Shown: positions 41,701-50,510, counted from the stretch's first letter. The stretch: DNA of 64,000 nt from G963663495 sp963663495 (GCA_963663495.1 OY760427.1:4650001-4714000), one strand, 5' to 3'. Program-made: numbers and translations. The notes: generated by a model from the letters alone, not told the origin.

Positions 41701-43258
41701 CATCGTCATCAACGGCAACAGATACACTACCGTTCTGACCATCATACCCGCCTCCACTTGCCAACAGTTCCAGTGTCCCTGCTTCGTCTGCTGCATCCGC
41801 ATCGCTCTCCGCTGTCACCGTTACCGATTGATCAGTGCTCCAGTCTGTAGATGTGAACGTCAAATGTGGCTCGGACAGCGACACTTTTCCATTCAGCTGC
41901 AGTCCAACATTCACCGCTACTGTCGCGTCTTTCCCCACTGGTGGTGACGAGCCCAGCTTTACCTCAAAGGCTTGTCCAGAACCCCCTTCCACCAGATCCA
42001 GATGGTTGGGTTTAACTATGAGCCTTAGCGCATACTTATCTGTTATCGCCACCCATAGACTTTCCGCTACCCCGTCAAAACCTCCTCCTGGTGCGGTTGC
42101 CGTGTGCATGAGCGTCTCCCTGTCGTCTATCGCGTCGGCATCTTCTCCTGCCGTCACAGTTACCGTTTGCCCTTGATCCCAATTCGCTGGCGTGAACGTC
42201 AGACTCGTCTTGTCAAGTGCCAAGTCCGTCCCGGTATACCCCGTTATAGCCACCATAACATCACCGCCGGGTTGCTCGCTCAAGGCTATGGTGTACGTGT
42301 TCTGCCCTCCTTCGTCTACAGACAGCGGAGAAGGCTCAATTACGAAATGAGATCCTTCAACAATAGTGCCCGTGGCCTTTTGCTCCGGGATGCCAGAAAA
42401 CTGATCCGAGACTGTAAGCAGTTCAAACGTTTCAGTGCCTTCCGGAATCTGATCCTTAACCAATGGCACCCCGATGTAAGCACTTGTCTGGCCCTTCCTG
42501 ACGGTGACCAATCCCTTGGTACGCGTGTAATCCGTTCCAGCTATTGCAGTACCATTCTTCGTGGAGTATTTAACAGTCAAGTCTCGCGCTACCGGTTGCG
42601 GGAACTCCAACAGGAATGTCATATTTCCATGACTCTCATTGGCAGTCACATCGCTTACAGTCCACTTATCACCATCCTTAATCAGAAAAGGAAAGCCATA
42701 CTCATTCGCTCCCGGTCCGTCTCGGTAATCGCTGCAGTAGCACAACATTTCCTCATCTCCTTCGGGTATACCGTCCGGGATGGCTTCGTATTTATCTGTA
42801 AAACGCTCAGTCCGTCCACCTCCTTCCTGAACACGGACACTATCTGGCCCAGTTATCAGCACATCTTTCCCTCGCTCGGCTGTATAGTCAACGTGATGGA
42901 TATATGCATACGGCCCGGGAAAAGTGCGCTTTAAGCAGTAGTAACTGATGGTACAGGAATCTCCCTCGCTAAGATGTGACCAAATTCTACTGCTTGGGTG
43001 GTATATGCACCTGGGGATCTGCGGAGCAGCTTCCGTGCTTGCCATCTCGAACGACAGTGAGCGTGGAGCTACTTCTTCCGGTTCAGCTCCGGTGCTTATC
43101 TCAATCTCAGTAGCCGGAGCAGCAAATCGCGATTCCGCCGCATTCTGGCCCTGCACGGACTGAATTATTCCGAGAGCATTCAGCAGACCCAATAGGATCA
43201 CCACACATCTCAATACAACATGCGTGGTCCAACAATCAAACGCAGCTTCGTTTATCAT
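35720..43258 (-). CDS. giant Calx-beta repeat protein with C-terminal autotransporter-like beta-barrel
   Basis: 2512 residues. An N-terminal signal region (VVLRCVVILLGLLNALGIIQ) is followed by a Calx-beta-like module (TAIAGTDYTRTKGLVTVRKG). Then come about 12 modules of about 105-110 residues, each with an LTFTxxxWxxxQxVTV core, and five more classical Calx-beta modules (for example SAHAGLDYLVPVTNMLTFET). A barrel of about 300 residues ends the protein (RLSVWGRGAYSRLQSGGISG, ADVVTASLGADYSAGGRWLM ... VTASGYMRW). Calx-beta modules bind calcium; the barrel suggests anchoring in the outer membrane with the repeats outside, so an adhesin-like role is inferred. Three modules (residues about 633-962) are almost identical at DNA level. 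The IS5-like end lies 7 bases upstream of the start, so the native promoter is gone. Confidence 0.85.
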   Translation of the reverse strand: MINEAAFDCWTTHVVLRCVVILLGLLNALGIIQSVQGQNAAESRFAAPATEIEISTGAEPEEVAPRSLSFEMASTEAAPQIPRCIYHPSSRIWSHLSEGDSCTISYYCLKRTFPGPYAYIHHVDYTAERGKDVLITGPDSVRVQEGGGRTERFTDKYEAIPDGIPEGDEEMLCYCSDYRDGPGANEYGFPFLIKDGDKWTVSDVTANESHGNMTFLLEFPQPVARDLTVKYSTKNGTAIAGTDYTRTKGLVTVRKGQTSAYIGVPLVKDQIPEGTETFELLTVSDQFSGIPEQKATGTIVEGSHFVIEPSPLSVDEGGQNTYTIALSEQPGGDVMVAITGYTGTDLALDKTSLTFTPANWDQGQTVTVTAGEDADAIDDRETLMHTATAPGGGFDGVAESLWVAITDKYALRLIVKPNHLDLVEGGSGQAFEVKLGSSPPVGKDATVAVNVGLQLNGKVSLSEPHLTFTSTDWSTDQSVTVTAESDADAADEAGTLELLASGGGYDGQNGSVSVAVDDDESAGLVVAPRLLYLEEGDSGKVVKVKLATPPARGHVRVDMNIHVRSGMVAKVSLSKSSLTFTSSDWSVDQQVEVKAKDDGDAEDEDGYILLQSFGHEYNGSFSRVSVTVDDDDTAQLVVTPTTLSLVEGGSGKGFTVRLGSAPVGNDVTVAVSIPPELAGKVSLTVPHLTFTSSNWSTDQSVTLTAENDGDADNEAGTLDLSASGGGYNGQTGDVSVTVDDDDTAQLVVTPTTLSLVEGGSGKGFTVRLGSAPVGNDVTVAVSIPPELAGKVSLTVPHLTFTSSNWSTDQSVTVTAENDGDADNEAGTLDLSASGGGYNGQTGDVSVTVDDDDTVQLVVAPLTVSLVEGGSGKGFTVRLGSAPVGNDVTVAVSIPPELAGKVSLTVPHLIFTSSNWSTDQSVTVMADDDGDADDEAGTLDLSANGGGYNGQTGDVSVTVDDDDTVQLVVAPLTVSLVEGGSGKDFIVKLGSSPPVGEDVKVAVSVSSELDGEVSLSVPHLIFASSNWSTDQSVTVMAQDDRDAGDEAGTLGLAASGGGYDGINGRVSVDVTDDDTPGLVLSKASLTIQEGSSRDYTVRLVAQPTEAVTVSITGTGVTISPVSLTFTGATWDTEQTVMVMAPHDDDASDERMVLTHAASGGDYRSVSKDLPVMVTDDDTPGLRIAPMALTVPEGVSGMYRVALETEPTGTVTVTIESDNSDVTMVATLLTFTSGDWDMEQTVTVRAVEDADTDDDSATLTHTASGGDYDSVRGPAVTVTVKDDDPVAGLVVSPTYLSVTEGAEEHFTVQLLAEPTQAVDVRITGDAGTGLRVGRTMLRFISEDWSTPVTVTVHAEEDDDVMDASVQLTLTASGGVYTGETEKVVVAVQDNDVAEIVLSATELEIVELDAESYTVRLVAQPSGTVIVTIASDNPEVTVSDASLTFTADDWYTPQAVTVLAHEDDDQDNDDATLVHRASGSDYDGVEEELTVMVLDDDEAGLVVRPQALSLDEGAAGKTFTVSLATPPSGQVTVTLSQEFALDGKVSVVPLGLTFTPADWDTDQTVMVTALDDADGSDEAGLVQLSASGGGYGGKSGAVKVKVTDADAPHSIDIEPSSVQVSEGAGPARFKVRLNRQSETAVAVRYTTHDESAHAGLDYLVPVTNMLTFETGGNLDKWIDVPIIDDALHEEEETFTLELTDAQGAELGNATGRATITDNDAAPTVSIVPAVYVRERGIANVYVSLSNASATPIRVLYSTSDVTATAGEDYEAVSAGSVTIEHGEMGAVIQVPTEDDALHEGREAFLVQLDGGGQTTVTILDDDRLPGLSIGDVTVSEDGGSAQLAVSLNGMSAVRVGVAYATQDGTAKAGADYTRAMGTLVFAPRETMRHIWVPVARDDVVEEDEVLVVRLSAPEHAMLLDAEGDVTIKDDPIEVSIYDGTGAESSDELTMAVRLNYGSTKVVSVQFAVTGGTATSDVDYEATEGLVVFETGSTEAQVRIPLIDDDLQEGNETIEVTLLSPTNAQIGQAMATGTIVDDETALGVQVRAIAVSQSEAVFAVSLLAPVADRLTGRYRTVDGTAWAGEDYERMEGVLEFGPGETRKEVRVPLLRAQGTGEAFALMVELGDETVREDVVLGSKDTGNRARLGRSVAVHIVEAVSERMEGSLVGCMPRPFPGQRVRVSHLLSGCGMQAGGERLSVWGRGAYSRLQSGGISGADVVTASLGADYSAGGRWLMGMVVSRSEALEEEGTLLQMTGWYPYVRYGGMRHSVWGLAGAGQGVVEEAADTGMRMMVAGVGGTLVRRAGARLGYEADGFWLGMDGGIGVSRVRAGLEGSVMLRDILEPYVEAAILHSGGDAERGMGMEAGGGLRVRMGMLHAEVMSRRLVLHQEDGYGEWGYSGTVRYGGLEGLGAQVRPTWGRTHVGTLWQSERPWEVYPSDRRMELEVGYGSRVYRRSVLRPHVGMGLRDRGRDYRIGTGVQGRKGLGFSVSGLAMEHMAPYRPVSYGVTASGYMRW
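40371..41360 (-). repeat. three tandem near-identical 330-bp units in the giant gene
   Basis: The block beginning GTGTCATCGTCATCAACGGT recurs at 40371, 40701, 41031 and 41361, exactly 330 bases apart. The first three units are nearly identical; the fourth diverges after about 30 bases. Each unit encodes 110 residues, one adhesin module. Units further out are clearly related but much more diverged. Confidence 0.9.
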
Positions 43259-43265
43259 TCCTTAG

Positions 43266-43733
43266 AGCCTTTTGCAAAACCCTCGAATCGGGGTGTGTTT
43301 GTCTGAAGATGCGATTTCCTAAGATAGCTGGCCGGTCAGGTAGATTTGACTGCTCGGCGGGTGCAGATGGAGGATTCTCCAGGCCATGGGAATGTGTGCT
43401 AGCAAGCACAATTGAGGGCTTGGAACCTCCGTGTCAGGTATCCTTGGAGGAGAAACTAAACTCGCAAAAAACGAAGGTTCTCACGCCCACCAATTCTAAG
43501 TTACGCAGTTTTTGGATCAGCTGCCAACGGGAGCTTTTTCCCTGGGTGGAGAAAACGGTTGGCCCCTTGGAAAGGCGCCATAAGAAGCCGCTCTCGGTAC
43601 TGGAGATGATGCGAGTTGAGCGCTTTCTGCTCAGTGCTCCGGGGGTATACCCGGGCGTTCTTGGCAAAGATGGTGTTCAACATGGATACAACCAGAGCGT
43701 TGTGGAGCGATTGCGTTCGGATCCAACGCTGCA
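43266..43733 (+). mobile_element. IS5-like element copy 3, left part
   Basis: The terminal repeat AGCCTTTTGCAAAACCCTCG starts at 43266, followed by the transposase N-terminus in the other orientation to copies 1 and 2 (CQRELFPWVEKTVGPLERRH, LGKDGVQHGYNQ). A deletion inside it removes part of DUF772, and it ends abruptly at 43733, where IS1380-terminal sequence begins. Its outer end is immediately upstream of the giant gene's start codon. Confidence 0.75.
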
Positions 43734-43795
43734 CCTGCAATATTCATGTCGTACCCTGTTCGGGTCTAATAGTGCTGTTTCGGTACCTGCAGCTT
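43734..43795 (+). mobile_element. solo IS1380 terminal fragment
   Basis: CCTGCAATATTCATGTCGTA and the following 40 bases match the IS1380 terminus at 61564 (and the inverted copy ending at 55702), but nothing else of the element is present. It is a 62-base scar. Confidence 0.65.
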
Positions 43796-44164
43796 AGCAA
43801 AACCAACACCAACACTGCCAACTTCCAGGCATCCACATCCTGCTCGGCACGCAGCCCCGAAAATAGGAGTCGAAGGGTTGACCTGCAATATTCACAATAT
43901 TGATGTCGTCGCCTATTTGGGCCTAACCTAAGAGTCTCTTCCCAAGTTCACATTTCGCTCTGAAAAATTACTGATTTCAGAGTCAGTCTAGCCTTCTTTC
44001 CATCCAAATCGGCCAATCTATGGCTGGTTTTTGGCTGTTTTCCGCCTTTTTGACCCAATTTGCCTCCGGTTTTTGGCAAATTACCGTTGTAGTGATTATT
44101 GTAGGGAGGTGGAACCCCCGGAAAATCGCCTCGTATCCCTCCTACATCATTGCCTATCCCCATT
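43796..44164. other. insertion-sequence debris without a gene
   Basis: It contains a second, diverged terminus-like block (CCTGCAATATTCACAATATT near 43880) and, from about 43960, the AT-rich leader of the IS1634-type fragment that follows. No coding region is recognised. Confidence 0.4.
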
Positions 44165-44522
44165 ATGTTTATCCGAGCCAACCGGTACACACGCAAAAAC
44201 GGCGAACAATCCCGCAGCGCCCTCCTGCTTCAATCCCGACGGATCAAAGGAGTCAGCCGACACAAAACCCTCCTCAATCTCGGACAGGAGTTTCCAATCC
44301 CCAAACCCGATTGGCCTGAACTGATCCGAACGGTGGTCGCACGTCTCAAAGGACAACCCGCCCTAGCCTTTGAGAACAAAAACCAGGACTTCCATAATGC
44401 CGTGGACAACATTGCGAAGCGACTCCTGGATCAAGGGTTTAACATCTATGCCAAACCCCCGGGTAGAATCGGTCAAGATTCTTCCCGACCAGGTCACACA
44501 TACCAACTCATGCACGGTGGCG
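44165..44522 (+). pseudogene. IS1634-type transposase, N-terminal fragment
   Basis: It begins MFIRANRYTRKNGEQSRSAL and continues SRHKTLLNLGQEFPIPKPDW and DNIAKRLLDQGFNIYAKPPG. The same start and order occur in the two complete IS1634 copies (MFIRNRPYKRKDGKKCNSFA), but identity is low, so this is another member of the family. It is cut at HGGG, codon about 119, by the IS66 end at 44523. Confidence 0.75.
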
Positions 44523-46573
44523 GTATCCGTACGGTGAAGTACATGGTAAAGCGGGCTTAGCATTGGTCTGCGTAGTCCGCTTGTAGAGCTTAGTGCAAGG
44601 TGATTATACGCCGGGTTTGGTGTGCCGATATGGGAATTTCGGAGTGGTGTGCAGCTTATCGTCCAAGCGCCTGAATGCAGTCAGCAATCAGCGCTGTTGG
44701 GGAAAAACATGGGTTTTGGGGTAGAAGAATCGGAACACTGTGGAGGGCGCACATGTACATGAATTATGCGGCCCAAGGCATCTTTCTCCCCCTCTTCTCC
44801 TGCCGGTGAAGTCCTTTTTCAGAGGCTAAGAAACCAAGAGGCTGAGAACAAGGATCTGCGAAAACAGGTCCGTCGCTAGGAGAAAAAAGCCGATCGTCTA
44901 TCCAAGAACAACGCGGATCAGGCTGCGAAGATTAGCCGTCTGGAAGATAGGTTGGAACAAGCGTATCGCCTACTCCCTGGCAAAAAGAGTGAGCGTTACA
45001 CACCGGCAGACAATGCGCAGCAAGGCCGGTTGTTTGGAGAGGAACCAGTAGCTGTTGAGCCCGAGGAGGAGGAGTACGTCCTGGTAAAGCGCAAGCGGCG
45101 TGGGAAGAACAAGCCGGTGCGCGGGCCGATTCCGGACCATCTGCCCAGAGAGGTGATCCGCCTTGAGCCGGAGGGCAGCACCGCGGGTATGAAGTACATC
45201 GGCGAGGAAGTAACGGAGTACCTGGAATATGTGCCGAGCTTCACGAGGGTAGTACGGATTGTGCGGCCGAAGTACGTTGTCTGCAAGGAGCCTCGCAAGG
45301 GGGTGGTCATAACGCCGTTGCCGAAGCGTGTCATACCGAAGGGGAAGGCGGGTCCGGGGTTGTTGGCGTATTTGGCGGTAGCCAAATATGTGGATCATAT
45401 GCCGCTATACCGGCTGCGGAAGAAGTTTCAGCGCCATGGCGTGAAGCTATCGGCTGCTACAATGGGGGATTGGATTGCGAAGGTAGCGACGTATCTGGGT
45501 CCGTTAGGAGATGCGTTGCGTAAGGAGGTGCTTCGTAGCGGGTATCTGCAGGTGGATGAGACAACGTTCCCGGTGCAATAGCCGAAGAAGAAAGGAAAGG
45601 AGAAGAAAGGGAGGAAAGACGCATCACGGCTATCTTTGGGTATACCTGGCACTGCGGGCGAAGGTGGTGATGATGGATTACAGCCCGAGCCGTGCGCGCG
45701 CTGGACCGTGGGAATTCTTGCGCGGATATAGAGGGGCGATGCAAACCGACGGGTATGTGGTGTACGATGCGTTTGGTACGCGGGGCGGGATAACGCTGTT
45801 TGGATGTATAGCGCATGCGCGTCGCAAGTTTTATGACTGCAGGAAAAAGGAGCCCAAGAAGGTGCGCCATGTAATGGAGGAAATCCGGCAGTTGTATGCG
45901 ATAGAGCGTGGGTTGCGTAAGGAGGGAGCTGGTCCGGCTCGGCGTGTAGAGGTACGACAGGAGGAGGCACGACCGGTACTGGAGAAGTTGAAGCCATGGC
46001 TTGAGGAGAGTCGTGAGCACCGGCCGAGTGCGGGATGGGATGAAGCCGTGGGGTACATGCTCAACAGGTGGGAGAAGCTGGCTTGTTACCTGGAAGACGG
46101 TAAGGTTGAGATTGATAACAATCTGGTCGAGAACCAGATGCGAGCGATTGCACTTGGTCGAAAAAACCATCTGTTTGCGGGATCGCATGCGGCAGCGCAG
46201 CGGTCCGCAGTACTGTACGCTCTTTTTGCCACATGCAAGTTGCAATCGACAAACCCGATTGAATGGCTTACCGACGTACTACGCCGTCTTCCGACACATC
46301 CTGCCGACCGCATGGCTGAACTCTTGCCCCATCATTGGAAAGCTAGTCGGGACTTGCAGCAAGCTACCGTCAAGAAAGCGGCATAGGAGCCCCTAAACAG
46401 GCGCGCCCGGGTCATCCGATAGATCCGTGTACGGGTCTGCGAATACGCTGTCAGATACTTGACTCCTGCACACCCAACCGACGCTAGCCTATAAACCTTC
46501 GAACCGCGCTCTAACTTACTCTAATTGAGAGAGTAAATACCCTCGGTTATAATGTACTTCACCGGACGGATAC
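44523..46573 (+). mobile_element. IS66 subfamily B, copy 2, both ends present
   Basis: The left end GTATCCGTACGGTGAAGTAC is matched by an inverted right end (ATGTACTTCACCGGACGGAT, finishing at 46573). It has tnpC only. The flanks differ (CGGTGGCG on the left, CTTCCATG on the right) and lie in different genes, an IS1634-type transposase and the IS66-A tnpC, so there is no target duplication and the junction probably arose by recombination between copies. Confidence 0.8.
44766..46386 (+). pseudogene. tnpC: IS66 TnpC, subfamily B, with two amber codons and a frameshift
   Basis: Starts MRPKASFSPSSPAGEVLFQR. TAG at 44877-44879 stands where copy 1 has a leucine codon. Then come PGKKSERYTPADNAQQGRLF, the DUF1 region (VPSFTRVVRIVRPKYVV), GPGLLAYLAVAKYVDHMPLY, and YLQVDETTFPVQ followed by TAG at 45579-45581. 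After that, a one-base shift leads into HHGYLWVYLALRAKVVMMDY, QTDGYVVYDAFG, FGCIAHARRKFYDC and IDNNLVENQMRAIALGRKNH to a normal C-terminus. The catalytic residues of the DDE core (DET, DGY, ENQ) survive. The second TAG is shared with the fragment at 63784. Confidence 0.85.
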
Positions 46574-46723
46574 CTTCCATGAGCCATTCCATTGGGTTGA
46601 CGTCGTGGAATTTGCAGGTTCCAAGGAGCGAATAGACCACGGCACCCCGCTGGGATGCATCATGGGATCCTGCGAACATGTAGTTCTTCCTACCGATAGC
46701 CAGTGGCCGTATCGCATTCTCAA

Positions 46724-49083
46724 CCTAACTTCGCCATTTCGTAGTGCTACTAACCTACGGAATTCTCCCGTGGCCATATTTGGACCGTTTTTTTCAGGAG
46801 CAATGGATGGTGAGATTTACCGGATCGGTTGAAGTTGGTTTAGGGTGGTTTGAATCCCTGATTACCTGGTGTTTTGCCGCCTGTTTCGCTGCGATCTATC
46901 TCGGATCGTTTCCATCGGACGTAGCTCTGGTGGCTCCATCTGGAGTACGCTATCTCAACCGTTGTGAAGGGACCATACGTCATGAGTCTGGAGGCTTCTG
47001 GCTCACCGGTGCACTCGCTTCCTCCACATGCTCGGTCACGGTGCGGGTCGCATCCGGATCATACACGTATCCCAGTACCGCAAAGAACTGTACCATACTC
47101 GGAGGCAGATCCTGATCCACCTCCGTGATCAGGTACCGATATTGGTTCTTAACCATCTTGGTCGTAATCCGACGAATCCTGTTCAACCTGTCTCGGATCG
47201 TCGCCCAACTATCATGAATCCCGTGTTCCTTGAGTCTGGTGCGAACCAGATGGGCAGCATGATAAGCCAGTACCGTGATGAACAGATGTCCTTCAATGCG
47301 GTCATCTCTGCTGTGGTAGATGGGCCGTAGACCGAGGTCCGATTTCATGACTCTGAATGTGCGCTCAATCTCTGTAAGTCGCCAGTAGGTTCGTGCAACC
47401 GTTTCCACCGACCATCCGGTATGACTGGTCCGAAGCACATACCCTCCGCTGGCCTGGGTGCGACGCGCATGCGACGCACGCCGGGTCACCGTAACGGATT
47501 CTGCATGCTTGGTGCCCTCCTTTTTGCTGACCTCTACCTCATACAGGTGTGAGACCTTCTTGTACTTTTCCTTCAGACGACCAACCTTTATCGTGACCTT
47601 TTCATAGTTCTTCAAGTACCCGGGTTTCGAGAGTCCCTCATGTAGTGTAGTGAGCGCCTTCACAAACTTCTTGCATTGGGTTTCAAGGATCTGATCCTCC
47701 TTCGCCTGCTTGGCCTCACTGTGCACAAACACGCGTAGTTCCGCATTATCTTCAACGTCTTTTTCGTCTTCGCCATCTTCGCCATCTTCGCCATCTTTTT
47801 CCTTTTTGGTGACCTTCCAGGCTTTGATCTTGACTCCCCCGGCGGTCGTAAACTGTTGATCCGGCTTGTTTTCGGGGACTGGAGGGGCTTTGGAACGCTC
47901 CACGGTGATCCAGTTCAGTCCCTGTTCTTTCAGGTACTGCAGATTCTTCTCCGTCGCAATGCCGGAGTCCATAATCACTGTGGGCGTAGCGCCGTTTAGT
48001 TTCTCAATCGCCTCTTTGAGCGTTGCCGGTTCCCCTGCATTGCCCGGCAGGATCTGCACATTGCGGGGGAACCCCGAACCATCCAGGGTGAGCGCCAGCG
48101 TAACCAACGGACAATCACTGCGCTTTTCCTTGCTGCGCCCATGCGACAACAACTTCCCTTTCTTCTTGCCGTGGTAATAGGTATTGGTTAAATCATAAAA
48201 GACGATCGTTTCTTCAAACTGCAATACCGCTTTGGTAATGCCAAAGAGTTTCTCCAGGATCTCATCCATATGCTTATGGATCAGATCGGTGCAACGATAG
48301 AGGGTGTTGAGACTCGGGGGTTCCAAATCCAGAAGCTGCAGAACACTGGAGGTTTTACACAGCCATTTATGCGTTTCTCGTTCACTGCCCGGGTGGAGCA
48401 TACGTCCGACGATCAGCGCACAGCAGAGCTTGACGTGTTTCTCGCAGAAGTTGAGCGAACGTAGCAGTACAGCCAGTCCGAGCTGTTCCAATGTCTGAAG
48501 GATCAGTCGTTCTCCGCCGACGGTCCGGGAATCGGGATGGGTTGTTTTCTCTGGATCAATGAGGTGTTGCTGATGGGATGTGCGATGGATGTCGTAGCCC
48601 TTGCTTTCGAGATGTGCAACGATGTCGTCGACCGCATTGAGAAAGGCTTCATCATTCTGGAAAGGGAGGCTGGCTTTCCCTTTGAGTCGGGCAGTAACGC
48701 AATGGGTCAGTTCCCCCCACAGACTGCGGGGGATGTTGAAGTTCGGGCCGAGATTAAGGAGGGTGCGGTGTTTGGAGGTACCGTCTTTGCGATAGGATTC
48801 GATGAGGGCAAAGCTGTTGCATTTCTTACCGTCTTTACGTTTGTAGGGTCGGTTTCGGATAAACATGATCGGAGTGTGGAATTGGTACGAGGTAAGGTAC
48901 CGGGGTGGTTGGGGGGAGGTTCCCGTCCACACCGCGATAGCACTACATTACCTTTTCCGAAAAAGTCGGCTAAAAAAGGTCGAAAAACGCCGAATTTAGC
49001 CGAAATAGCCCTATTAGGAGGGAAAAACGAGAGAATTGGAGGCGGAACTCAGCGTTTTCCCCTGACCGGATGGCGAAGTTAGG
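46724..49083 (-). mobile_element. IS1634-family element, copy 1, complete
   Basis: 2360 bp with terminal inverted repeats CCTAACTTCGCCAT and ATGGCGAAGTTAGG. The target duplication is TCAA (46720-46723 and 49084-49087) in the IS66-A tnpC. It is almost identical to copy 2 at 52302-54661. Confidence 0.9.
46980..48866 (-). CDS. IS1634-family transposase, copy 1
   Basis: 628 residues from the ATG at 48866; the frame is open 22 codons further but homologues start at MFIRNRPYKRKDGKK. Segments include SKHRTLLNLGPNFNIPRSLW, VRPLH-like GRMLHPGSERETHKWL, the DDE core with ETIVFYDLTNTYYHGKKKGK (Asp), TPTVIMDSGIATEKNL (Asp) and YWRLTEIERTFRVMKSDLGL (Glu in the Y...E..F...K motif), then IEGHLFITVLAYHAAHLVR. 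A run of acidic 3-residue repeats (GEDGEDGED) near residue 370 differs from copy 2. The gene is intact with all catalytic motifs, so this copy may be active. Confidence 0.9.
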   Translation of the reverse strand: MFIRNRPYKRKDGKKCNSFALIESYRKDGTSKHRTLLNLGPNFNIPRSLWGELTHCVTARLKGKASLPFQNDEAFLNAVDDIVAHLESKGYDIHRTSHQQHLIDPEKTTHPDSRTVGGERLILQTLEQLGLAVLLRSLNFCEKHVKLCCALIVGRMLHPGSERETHKWLCKTSSVLQLLDLEPPSLNTLYRCTDLIHKHMDEILEKLFGITKAVLQFEETIVFYDLTNTYYHGKKKGKLLSHGRSKEKRSDCPLVTLALTLDGSGFPRNVQILPGNAGEPATLKEAIEKLNGATPTVIMDSGIATEKNLQYLKEQGLNWITVERSKAPPVPENKPDQQFTTAGGVKIKAWKVTKKEKDGEDGEDGEDEKDVEDNAELRVFVHSEAKQAKEDQILETQCKKFVKALTTLHEGLSKPGYLKNYEKVTIKVGRLKEKYKKVSHLYEVEVSKKEGTKHAESVTVTRRASHARRTQASGGYVLRTSHTGWSVETVARTYWRLTEIERTFRVMKSDLGLRPIYHSRDDRIEGHLFITVLAYHAAHLVRTRLKEHGIHDSWATIRDRLNRIRRITTKMVKNQYRYLITEVDQDLPPSMVQFFAVLGYVYDPDATRTVTEHVEEASAPVSQKPPDS

Positions 49084-50510
49084 TCAACCAGGTTATTGTC
49101 CAACTCCACACGGCCCTCATCCAGATATCGGGTCAGCCTTTGCCAACGGCCAAGCGTATACTGGGTCGCCTTGGCCCACGGGCTCTTGGGTAAACCATTG
49201 TTCACCTCCAGCCACGGCTTCAGCTCCTCCAGTACAGGTCCGGCCCGTTCCTGTCGCAGTTGCTGACGAACATCCGCACTCGCACCCGTTTTGCGTAGCC
49301 AACGCTCTATGAGGTAGAGCTTGCGTATCTCCTTCAACACATGCGCGGCCTTATCCGGCTCGTACGTCTTGCAGTCGAAGAACTTGCGCCGGGCATGCGC
49401 CATGCATGCGTAGAGCGTTACGGATGGGTCCGCATCAAAGATGTCGTAAGCTACATACCCGTCTGTCTGTAGCAATCCCTCATACCCGTGCAAAAACTCC
49501 ACCGGACCCGCCCGAGCACGGGTCTTTCGGTATTCCATCACCAACAGTCTCTGCTCTGGACTATGGTACACCCAATAAAAGCCTTTATGCAGCGATCCCT
49601 TCTTATCTCCATCCTGCACCTCCATCCTCGTCTCATCCGCCTGCAGATACCCGGTGGATAGCAACTCCTGCTTCAGAGCATCATACAACGGGGTCAGGTG
49701 CGACGCAGACTGCGATATCCAGCCTCCCAGCGTGGACTTCGCAATCTCCACGCCTTCCCGACGAAACCGCTGCTGCTGACGGTACGAAGGCAGGTGGTCC
49801 GCATATTTGCCCACCACCACATCTGCCAACAACCCCGGACCCGCCATGCCCTTGTTCACCATCCGTGGTGGCAACTCACCTATGATTACCCCCTTATCCT
49901 CATCCCCAGGGTCCACATACTTCGGACGCACATACTCAATAACCTTCATATGGGCGGGTACACGCTCCAGAACCAGCGTCTTCTCCGCCCCGATGCACGT
50001 CATACCACCGGTATCCCCGTCAGGCTCAATAGTAATCGTTTCGCGGGGCAGTTTCTTCAGCAGATCGTCCAGCGCTTTACGCTTGGGCTTGCCCTTCTTC
50101 TTCTGCCGTCCGTTCGCCTTTTGCCCATTCTTCGTCTGTCCATTCGTCTCCGGCTCCGGTAGAGGGACCTCCTGCTCCGGCTTATCGAACAACGTGCCCT
50201 GCTGCGGGTCATTCAGCACACACTTTTCACTCTTGGGACTGTATAGCGCGCGTAGCGCTAGCATCAGCCGGTTATTCATATTCCCCAATTCTGCCTCAAG
50301 CCGGCTGCATCGATCATGCAGCTGGCTATTCTTTCTCTCCAATTCTGCATTATCCCGGCTGTACTGATCAAAGGCACTGGCCAATTCGGGGTGCTGTGCA
50401 AGCAACGCAACCTGCGCGGGGGAGAGGATAGAATGTGCTTCGGGCTGCATGGTGAGCTAGCAACACCAGCATATTGCTTGTTCCCGAATCACACATTATA
50501 TTTGGCCCGA

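Larger units (their letters stand above)
46574..50450 (-). pseudogene. tnpC: IS66 TnpC, subfamily A, split by IS1634
   Basis: The first piece (50450-49084) is complete from MQPEAHSILSPAQVALLAQH through the coiled coil, the zinc-finger-like region, GPGLLADVVVGKYADHLPSY, YLQADETRMEVQ (Asp), LLQTDGYVAYDIFD (Asp) and ARRKFFDC to GRVELDNNLV. The second piece (46723-46574) continues ENAIRPLAIGRKNYMFAGSH, then GAVVYSLLGTCKFHDVNPME and WLMEG. The two join in frame over the duplicated TCAA. The catalytic Glu (NNLVEN) falls exactly at the insertion site. The last 40 or so residues are missing. Confidence 0.85.
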
